From Brevibacillus fortis (GTDB lineage: Bacteria; Bacillota; Bacilli; Brevibacillales; Brevibacillaceae): a DNA stretch of 40,479 bases. The DNA lies in NCBI RefSeq assembly GCF_003013395.1, contig NZ_PXZM01000063.1, positions 1 to 40,479 of the forward strand. Direction: 5' to 3'. Shown one piece after another: positions 33,054 through 40,363 of the stretch. The translations under genes and the position numbers were made by a program. A model generated the notes under the pieces. That model was not told the DNA's origin and searched no databases. It was given only the letters and a program-made list of their open reading frames with translations. The stretch's first letter is position 1; each line of letters opens with the position of its first letter.

Positions 33054-34407
33054 AGCGTTGTTAGGCTCGCTGTTCGATATCGTGCACGTCACAGACGCAG
33101 AAGGCAGAACCTTGTATTGTTCGGGACGATACGAGGAATTTTTCGGAATCGATCCTAGGGAGATGATGGGTAAGCCGATTGAAGAGTTTTATCATCTCGG
33201 TTATTTTGCGCCAACCATTACGATGCGGGTCATTCGCAACAAGAAAAAGGTGCACACGATTCAGACCACCCGCAAAAATCGCAAGTTGTTTGTGGAGGGC
33301 ACACCGATTTGGGATCAGGACGGCAATTTTAGTGGAGTCGTCAATACGTCGATAGATATTACGGGCCAAGACCAACTGCAACAGGAGCTCAATGAAGTCA
33401 AGTACGTCGGCACGGTTTTGCAGAGTGAAATGACCAAGGAGAACAACAGACAAAAAGGAGAGACCTGCCTGATCTACCGCAGTCAGTCCATGGAGCAGGT
33501 CGCCATGATGGCCAAAAAACTGTCGCAGGTAGAATCGTCCATGATCCTGTTAGGAGAATCAGGTGTCGGAAAAGGCGTACTGGCAAAATACATCCACGAG
33601 TGCAGTCCGCGGGTGGACAAGCCATTCGTGCACATCAACTGTGGAGCCATTCCCGAGACATTGCTGGAGTCAGAGCTGTTTGGCTACGAAAAGGGTGCTT
33701 TTACAGGAGCGGACAAAGATGGCAAGGCAGGTTTGATTGAAAAGGCAAATGGGGGCACGTTGTTTCTGGACGAGATCGGAGAGATGTCACTCTCCTTGCA
33801 AGTGAAGCTGTTGAATGTGTTGCAAGAAAAAACGATTACGCCCGTAGGCAGCTCTGTTTCGCGAAAAGTAGATGTAAAGCTGATCACCGCCACGAATAAA
33901 AACCTGAGGCAAATGGTCAAGGAAGGCAAATTTCGCGAGGATTTGTACTATCGCATTCACGTCGTCCCGTTGGAAATTCCGCCGCTGCGCGAACGGCAGG
34001 AAGAGATACCCGTGCTCGTCCACTACTTTCTCAATGTCTTTTCGCAAAAGTACTGTTTGGAAAGGCAGCTCGCCGATACCTGCTACCGAATCCTCAGCGA
34101 ATACGATTGGCCTGGCAATGTGCGGGAGCTGGAAAATGTAGTGGAACGGCTCGTCGTCACTTCTCACGATGTGCTCATTACGCCCGCGCAAATTCCGCGT
34201 TATATTCATAACCAAGAGACTAGTGTGAACAAAGGGATCAAGGTCGATCGTGTGATGGCGATGCAGGATGCCATGGACGAGGTGGAGCGCCAGCTCGTGC
34301 ACCGGGCTTATGAGCAGCATAAGACGACGACAAAGGTAGCGGAAGCGCTCGGAATCAGCCAGCCGTCTGCAAGTCGCAAGCTGCGAAAATGGCAATGCAC
34401 CATGTGA
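33040..34407 (+). CDS. PAS-domain sigma-54-dependent transcriptional activator
   Basis: The 455-residue protein has an N-terminal PAS domain (about 1-120, FDIVHVTDAEGRTLYCSGRYEEFF region). The AAA+ domain shows Walker A GESGVGKG (172-179), the sigma-54 contact loop GAFTGA (219-224), Walker B GGTLFLDEIGEM and RNA polymerase-remodelling motifs. A TyrR/Fis-like HTH (VAEALGISQPSASRKLRKW) ends it. There is no receiver domain, so a small molecule or redox signal at the PAS is likely. GGGAGGT lies ten bases ahead of the ATG, which is 14 bases inside dctR. No convincing -24/-12 promoter was found in the window, so its target is unknown. Confidence 0.9.
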   Translation: MIDYEALLGSLFDIVHVTDAEGRTLYCSGRYEEFFGIDPREMMGKPIEEFYHLGYFAPTITMRVIRNKKKVHTIQTTRKNRKLFVEGTPIWDQDGNFSGVVNTSIDITGQDQLQQELNEVKYVGTVLQSEMTKENNRQKGETCLIYRSQSMEQVAMMAKKLSQVESSMILLGESGVGKGVLAKYIHECSPRVDKPFVHINCGAIPETLLESELFGYEKGAFTGADKDGKAGLIEKANGGTLFLDEIGEMSLSLQVKLLNVLQEKTITPVGSSVSRKVDVKLITATNKNLRQMVKEGKFREDLYYRIHVVPLEIPPLRERQEEIPVLVHYFLNVFSQKYCLERQLADTCYRILSEYDWPGNVRELENVVERLVVTSHDVLITPAQIPRYIHNQETSVNKGIKVDRVMAMQDAMDEVERQLVHRAYEQHKTTTKVAEALGISQPSASRKLRKWQCTM

Positions 34408-34456
34408 CACAGATGTACGATAATGGGGAGAGAAACCGTGGGAGGAGACTGGACAG

Positions 34457-35386
34457 ATGAATAAAGGGAAAGCATTGCGAGCGGGAGATACAATCGGAGT
34501 GGTGGCAACCTCTAGTCCTGCTACAGAAGAAGTGCTGAACAAAGCAATGGCAGAGCTCCAAGCTTTGGGATACAAGGTGAAAATATCGGATACGTGCCGA
34601 GAATCGTACGGTGGGTATTTGGCGGGAACTCCTGAGCACCGGGCGGCTGAGCTGAATGCCATGTTCGTCGACGAGGAAGTGGACGGGATCATGTGCATGC
34701 GCGGCGGTTACGGTTCCCCGCAATTTCTTTCCTTGCTCGATTATGACCGCATCGCCCAAAACCCGAAGCTGTTTATCGGCTACAGCGACATTACGGCGCT
34801 GCATGCCGCTTTCGGGCAACGTGCAAATCTGGCTACTCTTCACGGACCGATGGCAACCTCAGACATCGCACATGGACTGGATGACTGGTCCAAGCAATAT
34901 TTGCTGCGTGCCATGACTCGCCCCGAGCCATTGGGAGCGATCATTAATCCGCCTGGGGAAGAAATCGTCTGTCTCGTCGAAGGTCAGGCATCTGGACCCG
35001 TAGTCGGCGGGAATCTCGCCCTTGTCGCCGCCTTGATGGGAACACCCTACCAGCTCGATACGAGAGGCAAGCTATTGTTTTTGGAGGATATCGACGAAGA
35101 GCCGTACCGGATTGACCGCATGCTGACACAGCTAGCCCAAGGTGGCTTGTTCGATGATTGTGCGGGCGTCGTCATCGGGACATGGACCGATTGTGAGCCG
35201 AAAAAGCGCGAAGGCTTCTCTGTCTGGGATGTGTTTCAAAATATCGTCGTCCCGTACGGAAAACCGACCATCTGGAACATTCAGATCGGGCATGGCGCGT
35301 GCAACATTGCTCTCCCTCTGGGCGTAGAGGCCAGTCTCGATGCGACAAACGTTGAGCTGGTGATTGAAGAGAGTGTAACCATATAA
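34457..35386 (+). CDS. LD-carboxypeptidase (peptidase S66, LdcA/MccF family)
   Basis: The 309-residue protein has the S66 layout: a N-terminal Rossmann-like half with MCMRGGYGSPQFL and the nucleophile S110 in FIGYSDIT, then a C-terminal half with FLEDIDEEPYRIDRML (catalytic Glu) and QIGHGACNIALPLG (catalytic His). The family cleaves L,D-peptide bonds in murein tetrapeptides or the acyl-sulfamoyl nucleotides of microcin C. No signal peptide is seen, so a cytoplasmic murein-recycling role fits best. GGGAGGAG lies upstream. It follows the sigma-54 activator by 49 bases and may be co-transcribed, although no functional link is obvious. Confidence 0.9.
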   Translation: MNKGKALRAGDTIGVVATSSPATEEVLNKAMAELQALGYKVKISDTCRESYGGYLAGTPEHRAAELNAMFVDEEVDGIMCMRGGYGSPQFLSLLDYDRIAQNPKLFIGYSDITALHAAFGQRANLATLHGPMATSDIAHGLDDWSKQYLLRAMTRPEPLGAIINPPGEEIVCLVEGQASGPVVGGNLALVAALMGTPYQLDTRGKLLFLEDIDEEPYRIDRMLTQLAQGGLFDDCAGVVIGTWTDCEPKKREGFSVWDVFQNIVVPYGKPTIWNIQIGHGACNIALPLGVEASLDATNVELVIEESVTI

Positions 35387-35408
35387 CGAGAATACTTTTT
35401 CTTTCAAG

Positions 35409-35449
35409 AAGGCTTCCCCAACCCTTGCGGCGTTGGTGGGAGCCTTTTT
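35409..35449 (+). terminator. Intrinsic terminator after the LD-carboxypeptidase gene
   Basis: AAGGCTTCCCCAAC (35409-35422) pairs with GTTGGTGGGAGCCTT with one or two mismatches and is followed by a T-run (35444-35449). It separates the preceding gene from the effector module. Confidence 0.85.
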
Positions 35450-35481
35450 GGGTTATTTAGAAAAATAAGGAAACAGGACGT

Positions 35482-35510
35482 TTGACCCATAAATCACTTT
35501 CTAATTTATC
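35482..35510 (+). promoter_or_regulatory. Weak candidate promoter of the effector module
   Basis: TTGACC (35482-35487) and TTTATC (35505-35510) are 17 bases apart in the AT-rich gap before the DUF4280 gene. The -35 is near consensus and the -10 poor. No better pair was found between 35450 and 35595. Confidence 0.3.
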
Positions 35511-35595
35511 CCGATTATTAGATGGAATGTAAAAATAAGACGGAATATGGAAGTTGCTTGCAGAGGATTTTTTTGGAAAGGGGATAGGTCTAAAG

Positions 35596-35967
35596 ATGCT
35601 AGCGTTACTTCAAGCACTTGCAATGGGGATGTTCAGCCCCGAGTACTCATATGTTGTGCGGGGAGCGACCCTCAAGTGCAGTCAGGGAACCGACCCCGGC
35701 GTATTGAATTTACCCTTGTGCCATGGCGTTTACAGCCTCGACAAACCTGTCATGAATGTCGCCGATCATGTCCCCGGCGTGAATATCGGATGCTTTGGGT
35801 TTTGTAAAGCGGCAGGAGGAGGGGAGTGTGTACCACAGACGACCTCGAAATGGACAGATGGTAAACACGATGTGCTCATCGACAACGAGCATGCCTTGCT
35901 GAGCAAGTCGCAGTTGGTTTGCAATCTTTCAGGCATCATCACGATTGAAACAGACGGTCAGGATTGA
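35596..35967 (+). CDS. DUF4280 PAAR-like protein
   Basis: The 123-residue protein has the DUF4280 pattern: YVVRGATLKCSQGTDPGVL near the start, then NVADHVPGVNIGCFGFC, and a C-terminal LLSKSQLVCNLSG. Six cysteines are visible, several in the positions conserved in the family. DUF4280 proteins are related to PAAR repeats, which cap the spike of contractile injection devices, and usually sit beside VgrG-like hubs and toxins. The frame is open from a TTG at 35554, but the ATG at 35596 brings the protein close to the family start. The hub gene follows 38 bases later. It was probably made to sharpen or carry the spike encoded next door. Confidence 0.82.
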   Translation: MLALLQALAMGMFSPEYSYVVRGATLKCSQGTDPGVLNLPLCHGVYSLDKPVMNVADHVPGVNIGCFGFCKAAGGGECVPQTTSKWTDGKHDVLIDNEHALLSKSQLVCNLSGIITIETDGQD

Positions 35968-36005
35968 CGCTTCCCGTTGCTTGCTAGAGAAGGAGGGGAG
36001 AGAAC

Positions 36006-39000
36006 ATGCAACGTACAAGCGGCGTCATGACCTATCAGGATATAAAATTCGTTTGGCCATATGGACCGATCCGGCTAGACCAGCTGGAGTTCGTCCATCA
36101 GACAGGCACGCATGCCAAGCTCACGATCACAGGAATTGTCCCGGAAGACAAAGAGGACGAGATCATCAATCGTGCCGGCACCCACGATCCCATCGAGCTG
36201 TACAAAGTGGAAGGCGGGCAGAAACAGCCGATTTTCATGGGGCGCCTGGATCATGTGGAGATCAAGGTCGTACGCGACATTCACTACGTCACGATACAAG
36301 CCGTGTCGCATACATATGCGTTGGACATGAGCGTGAAAATACGTTCGTTTCAAGAAGTGAATCGGTTGTACCGGGATGTCGTAGACGAGATCATGTCCGT
36401 CTATCACGGTGGAGATGTCATCGATCAAGCCTTCGACGATCGTAAGCAGGGTAAATACATCATGCAGTACGAGGAGACAGACTGGACCTTTTTGAAACGA
36501 ATCGCGTCCCATGTCGGAGCCGTCCTCGTACCGGATTTGAGTGCGCATAAGGTACGCTTGTGGATCGGCATGCCCGAGGGCCGCAAGCAAATCAAGCTGG
36601 AAGAAGAATCTCCATACGAGGTCAACCGGGCCATCGCGCCTTACATGAAAAAAGCCGCAAACGGCTCATCGTCCGTCAGCGAGTATCAATACACGACATA
36701 CGCCTTCGACTACGAAGACCTGCTGCAAATCGGGGATGAGGTACAGCGAGAAGGGCAAACATTCGTCATTACGAAAGTGACTGGGAAGCTGGATCAGGGA
36801 CTCTTGAGATGGAGTTACGTGTGTGCCGTGCCTGAAGCCGTCAAGCAAACGAAGCTGTACAACAAGGCCATCATCGGTGCGGCGATCGACGGAAAAGTGA
36901 TTCAAATCGGTCGCAATCAGGTCAAACTCCACTTGAACATGGACAAAAAGCAAGAGCCAAGCAAGGCCCAGTGGTTCCCGTATGCGGCGGAAGGCAACCA
37001 GATTTTGTACCTTATGCCAGAGCTCGGTTCGAAAGTAAAGCTGTATTTCCCGAGCGCTGATGAAGACGACGGTATGGTCATGAACTCCGTTCGCCATGCG
37101 CCAAAAGGAGCGGCTGCCGAGAAGCAAGATCGGCAAATGCAGGATCCTGGTGTGAAGTCGTTTGGGAATCCGCAGGGAAAAGAGTTTACGCTCGGGGATA
37201 AAGAGCTGACGATGACTGCGCAGGAAGGGATGCTCTACATCTCGATGAACAAGGATGTAGGCGTCAGTCTGAATAGTACCTCGGATGTGAATATCAGTGC
37301 GAGTGGTGCGCTGAGCTTGAGTGGTGCGGCTGTGTATTTGTCCGGGACTGAGAGCTTGAACGTGAAAACGGCGTCGGATACGATAGAGCTGTTGGAGGAA
37401 AACAAATCCAGCAGTGAGGAAATTAAGCTGGATGCGAGTAATCGCAATACGTTTGATTACATGCCAAGTGCGTTTGAAAAAGAATTGCAAGGAAGCAGTG
37501 TGGCTGCCGTCATGGCCCGCAGAGCCTTCAACAACCAGATTGCTGAGGCGAAAGGGAAGATAGATGCCTTTGGAGATACCTTGTTAGGCTTGTGGAATGT
37601 GGTAGTAGATGCCGGTGATATTGCCTCGACCGCGTTACCAACAACGTATCTGGTAGACGCGATTTACGAAGGGGTGACTGGAGAAGAGCGGCCTTCTCTC
37701 CTCGAACGAAATGATCTGGCTAGAGGAGCTGTAGACGGCGCTACGAATGCAGTCAATTATGTAGGAGATACGGTAACGGGCAATAAATCGTGGGAACAAA
37801 TCAAATCCGATGCAAAGTCGGTTGGACAAGGGCTATACGATGACTATATCGATCCATTCGTGAAAGACGCTCAATACGATCAAGATAACTTGTTTAAAGG
37901 CGGCCTGTGGACTCGATCGGAAGAAGAGAGCTATGCGAAAGGCCAGAATGAATTTAAGAAAGACATGGTGGTTGCGGAAGTAGCGGTAAGTGCTCTTAGT
38001 GCTGGTACAGGTACAGCAGTCATGAGGACGGTGAAAATAGCCGATAAGCTCGATGGGCCAGGTGGTCGAAAGGGTTTGGATGGTGGCGGAGGAAAAGGAA
38101 TAGGTGGACTATTGCTTGACTCGGTCGATGATATGATGGATGGCGGAGCTTCGATTTTTGATGGGAAGATGAAGACAAGCGCTAAGACACCAGGTGATAA
38201 GCAGGCAGAGATTCAAGCACTGGTTGAAAAGTTACAGATGAGAATGAAAGAGCAGTCGAATAAAGAGATTAATGATAGACTGGATGGCGGGAAGGGTCAT
38301 ACTGGTTCTCGTGCCCCAGAAAGCCAAACGAGACACGCTGAAAAATCTCTCGATATTCCTAATAAAAATGTATTACCAAAGGTAGTGAACGGGGATTCTG
38401 GACATTCGAATTATTCTCCATCGCTGAATAGCAAGGCTAATGGTGCTAACAAAAATAATTCTCAAGGAAATAATAAGCCAGATAATGAGGCGAGGACAGG
38501 ACATGCTCAACATGCTGAAAAACCTCACGACATTCCTGATGAGAAGGATTTACCAAAGGTAGTGAATGGCGATTTTGGGAATTCGAATCATTCTATACCT
38601 CCTAAGAGTAAGCCTGATACTACTAAGAAAAATGATCCTCAAGGAAATAATAAGCCAGATACTAAGGGGACGGGTGAAGTTCCAAATGTAAGTCATGGAA
38701 AAGTATTCCCAACAAGAGTAATTGATTTAGAAACAGAAGGTTTTATTATTGATAAAGTTAAAGTGTTAAGAAGTAAGCTTTCTAATAGGATTAAAGGTGA
38801 TCTGAATTTTGCGTATGCGAAGGTAGAAATTGAAGGAATTGACAAGGATGAATTTTATTCTCATAGTAGTTTGAACGGGGATAATAAGGAAAAGACCTAT
38901 GCTGATTATTCATTAAAACCAACAAAACCAAAGTACGAGGCTACTGAAGCACCAGATAGGAGTGGTAATGTAAGATTAAGAGACAATGATACTGAGTATA

Positions 39001-39191
39001 AAATTCTCAATGATTTGGCATCTAGACTTGATAAATTGCCAGATCCATCAAAAGCTCGTGGAAAAATTAAATTATTTACCGAATTAGATACATGTGGAAG
39101 TTGTAGTAGAATTATAGAAAAGTTTCACAAAGATTATCCCAATATTGATATTGAGGTAATCCATAATGGTGATAAGATAGTTGAACCATAA
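36006..39191 (+). CDS. VgrG/gpD-like baseplate-hub protein with C-terminal deaminase-type toxin domain
   Basis: The 1061-residue protein starts with a phage late-control-D/VgrG-like region (about 1-290, gp27-like; MQYEETDWTFLKRIASHVG is typical), then an OB-fold-like stretch (about 290-380). A short beta-helix-like part with serine/valine repeats (about 400-465) is followed by a helical region with hydrophobic segments (about 485-690), a Gly-rich linker, and two 59-residue repeats (776-888). The last 160 residues resemble the Toxin-deaminase type (BURPS668_1122 group): TEYKILNDLASRL with E997 and FTELDTCGSCSRIIEKF with C1030 and C1033, which would bind zinc. No signal peptide is present, so export by a contractile particle is likely. 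AGGAGGGG precedes the ATG. The toxin end is strikingly AT-rich. Confidence 0.85.
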   Translation: MQRTSGVMTYQDIKFVWPYGPIRLDQLEFVHQTGTHAKLTITGIVPEDKEDEIINRAGTHDPIELYKVEGGQKQPIFMGRLDHVEIKVVRDIHYVTIQAVSHTYALDMSVKIRSFQEVNRLYRDVVDEIMSVYHGGDVIDQAFDDRKQGKYIMQYEETDWTFLKRIASHVGAVLVPDLSAHKVRLWIGMPEGRKQIKLEEESPYEVNRAIAPYMKKAANGSSSVSEYQYTTYAFDYEDLLQIGDEVQREGQTFVITKVTGKLDQGLLRWSYVCAVPEAVKQTKLYNKAIIGAAIDGKVIQIGRNQVKLHLNMDKKQEPSKAQWFPYAAEGNQILYLMPELGSKVKLYFPSADEDDGMVMNSVRHAPKGAAAEKQDRQMQDPGVKSFGNPQGKEFTLGDKELTMTAQEGMLYISMNKDVGVSLNSTSDVNISASGALSLSGAAVYLSGTESLNVKTASDTIELLEENKSSSEEIKLDASNRNTFDYMPSAFEKELQGSSVAAVMARRAFNNQIAEAKGKIDAFGDTLLGLWNVVVDAGDIASTALPTTYLVDAIYEGVTGEERPSLLERNDLARGAVDGATNAVNYVGDTVTGNKSWEQIKSDAKSVGQGLYDDYIDPFVKDAQYDQDNLFKGGLWTRSEEESYAKGQNEFKKDMVVAEVAVSALSAGTGTAVMRTVKIADKLDGPGGRKGLDGGGGKGIGGLLLDSVDDMMDGGASIFDGKMKTSAKTPGDKQAEIQALVEKLQMRMKEQSNKEINDRLDGGKGHTGSRAPESQTRHAEKSLDIPNKNVLPKVVNGDSGHSNYSPSLNSKANGANKNNSQGNNKPDNEARTGHAQHAEKPHDIPDEKDLPKVVNGDFGNSNHSIPPKSKPDTTKKNDPQGNNKPDTKGTGEVPNVSHGKVFPTRVIDLETEGFIIDKVKVLRSKLSNRIKGDLNFAYAKVEIEGIDKDEFYSHSSLNGDNKEKTYADYSLKPTKPKYEATEAPDRSGNVRLRDNDTEYKILNDLASRLDKLPDPSKARGKIKLFTELDTCGSCSRIIEKFHKDYPNIDIEVIHNGDKIVEP
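38334..38672 (+). repeat. Two-copy tandem repeat, 177-base period, in the toxin linker
   Basis: Unit 1 begins at 38334 (HAEKSLDIPNKNVLPKVVNGD) and unit 2 at 38511 (HAEKPHDIPDEKDLPKVVNG). Both end with QGNNKPD. The period is 177 bases, 59 codons. The best-kept stretch is TTACCAAAGGTAGTGAA, identical in both copies. The repeat separates the hub part from the AT-rich toxin part and could act as a recombination site for swapping toxin ends. Confidence 0.85.
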
Positions 39192-39214
39192 GAAATTTAT
39201 TGGGAGGACATAAA

Positions 39215-39904
39215 GTGAAACGAAATTATGAGGCTTTATTTGGAGCTTTTTATGAAAACTATTTTCATTTTAAAAGTGAGAGAATGAGTGGTCCTGAAGC
39301 TCTTGCTTGCACATGTGAGGCATACTTCGGTATGGATAAAAGAGGTGAAATGGAAAAAGCAGTATTGTTTATTGCGGAAGGGAGAATTCATTTAACACAT
39401 TCGAAAATTTTTGTTAAATCGAAACAAAAGATAATTGATGCATTAAATTCTCTAGATTTAAATAAGTTACAACTTGAAATAGCTCCAGATGATTATCAGG
39501 ACATATTAGAACGAAGAGATATGGTGCTTGATGGAATTGAAAGTATACCTGTAGATTATAGTCCGAATACAAGATATTACTACTTTGAAATAGATAAGGA
39601 AGTTAAAAATTACTTTGGGATTTTATTCAATGAGAAGAAAGATGCAATTGAGCTTGTTGAGGAAATAATGGAACGATTCGAGCGTGAATGTAGGAGTACA
39701 TTAAGTGAAAAAATAGTTGTTAGAACAACACTTGCAGAACTACTTATCAGATATAGAATTAATGCTAAAGGGGAGTTTTTGAAAATAAAAAATGAATTAG
39801 AGCAATTCGATATGAATGATGTGGGGGAACAATTGTCGGAAAATGAAAAGTTGGATCTTTCTATGCGAATTAAGGAAGTCTTATCTAAACTTCAAAATTT
39901 ATAG
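39215..39904 (+). CDS. Predicted immunity protein for the adjacent deaminase toxin
   Basis: The 229-residue protein is mostly helical and charged, with no signal peptide or membrane segment. It begins MKRNYEALFGAFYENYF and has EKAVLFIAEGRIHLTHSKIFVKS near residue 55-75. From memory this resembles the Imm3 group of immunity proteins, but I cannot confirm it. Its position 23 bases after a toxin gene and its AT-rich composition, matching the toxin end rather than the hub, support an immunity role. The TTG at 39200 lies just before and partly within the TGGGAGG ribosome binding site (39201-39207); the GTG at 39215, seven bases after it, is the better start. Confidence 0.75.
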   Translation: MKRNYEALFGAFYENYFHFKSERMSGPEALACTCEAYFGMDKRGEMEKAVLFIAEGRIHLTHSKIFVKSKQKIIDALNSLDLNKLQLEIAPDDYQDILERRDMVLDGIESIPVDYSPNTRYYYFEIDKEVKNYFGILFNEKKDAIELVEEIMERFERECRSTLSEKIVVRTTLAELLIRYRINAKGEFLKIKNELEQFDMNDVGEQLSENEKLDLSMRIKEVLSKLQNL

Positions 39905-39953
39905 ATCAATTTGTTTTTTCAACGATGTGTATTTAGAATGATACAAACAACAA

Positions 39954-39979
39954 GAGTCTGTCAAAAATTTTGTGTAACC
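39954..39979 (+). mobile_element. Solo IS-end-like sequence (relic)
   Basis: The sequence GAGTCTGTCAA-A-AATTTTGTGTAA matches the IS-end candidate at 40364 at about 23 of 25 positions and in the same orientation. No transposase lies between them, so this copy is probably the remnant of an older insertion. Confidence 0.45.
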
Positions 39980-40053
39980 ATTTACAATCCCAACAACAAG
40001 ATCGTACAATACAACCAATCAACCAAACACTAAATAACACTTGATAAACTTTC

Positions 40054-40096
40054 AAAGGCTTATTCCAACTTGAACGACGAGGAGGAATGGGCCTTT
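40054..40096 (+). terminator. Long hairpin downstream of the immunity gene
   Basis: AAAGGCTTATTCC (40054-40066) pairs with GGAATGGGCCTTT (40084-40096) over thirteen positions with two G-U pairs, around a 17-base loop. The T-run is only four bases, so it is a weak terminator candidate. It is the first strong stem after the toxin-immunity operon. Confidence 0.45.
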
Positions 40097-40128
40097 TATG
40101 CATGCAAAATTAAAGAAGGAATAGGAAA

Positions 40129-40218
40129 ATGGCAAAGCAGGTACAGGAAAAGGTAGGATGAATTGCACAGGCACAGACAGAGTATGAGGCAATTATAGAT
40201 GAAATGAGAGGCTACTGA
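40129..40218 (+). pseudogene. Remnant of a small helical ORF with an in-frame stop
   Basis: Reading from ATG 40129 gives MAKQVQEKVG, then a TGA at 40159-40161, then IAQAQTEYEAIIDEMRGY and a stop at 40216-40218. The second part has a coding-like, helical composition. A single base change (TGA from TGG or CGA) could explain the break. No family is recognised and no ribosome binding site is clear, so this may be chance. Confidence 0.25.
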
Positions 40219-40260
40219 CAGAAATCACGAGAGCTACGCAAAGATGAAGGTACTCACGAT

Positions 40261-40289
40261 AATCCATCTCCTATAAGAGGATTCTTTTT
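40261..40289 (+). terminator. Small terminator-like hairpin
   Basis: AATCC-A-TC pairs with GA-GGATT with a bulged A and an eight-base loop, followed by CTTTTT. It is short but has the right layout. No gene directly upstream needs it except the relic at 40129. Confidence 0.3.
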
Positions 40290-40300
40290 CTAGACGAAGA

Positions 40301-40327
40301 AAGGCTGCCGAGTTTCTCGACAGCCTT
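40301..40327. terminator. Stable hairpin near the right edge
   Basis: AAGGCTGCCGAG (40301-40312) pairs with CTCGACAGCCTT (40316-40327) with one mismatch and a three-base loop. The plus side is followed by AAAA and the minus side by TTTCTTC, so it might end leftward transcription from the presumed IS at 40364. Confidence 0.4.
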
Positions 40328-40363
40328 AAAATGGGGAGGGAATTTCTTAATTCTTCTTTTCTT

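Noticed and set aside
34381..34456. A -24/-12 promoter for the LD-carboxypeptidase gene, which would make it the target of the sigma-54 activator
   Set aside because: ATGGCAATGCACCATGTGA has a GG but no GC at the required spacing.
35548..35562. TGGAAGTTGCTTGCA as a sigma-54 promoter before the effector module
   Set aside because: The distance between the GG and GC elements is one base too short and the -24 element lacks its CAC part.
36006..39191. Prophage or type VI secretion locus
   Set aside because: Only the tip and hub genes are present; there are no capsid, terminase, sheath, tube or membrane-complex genes in the window.
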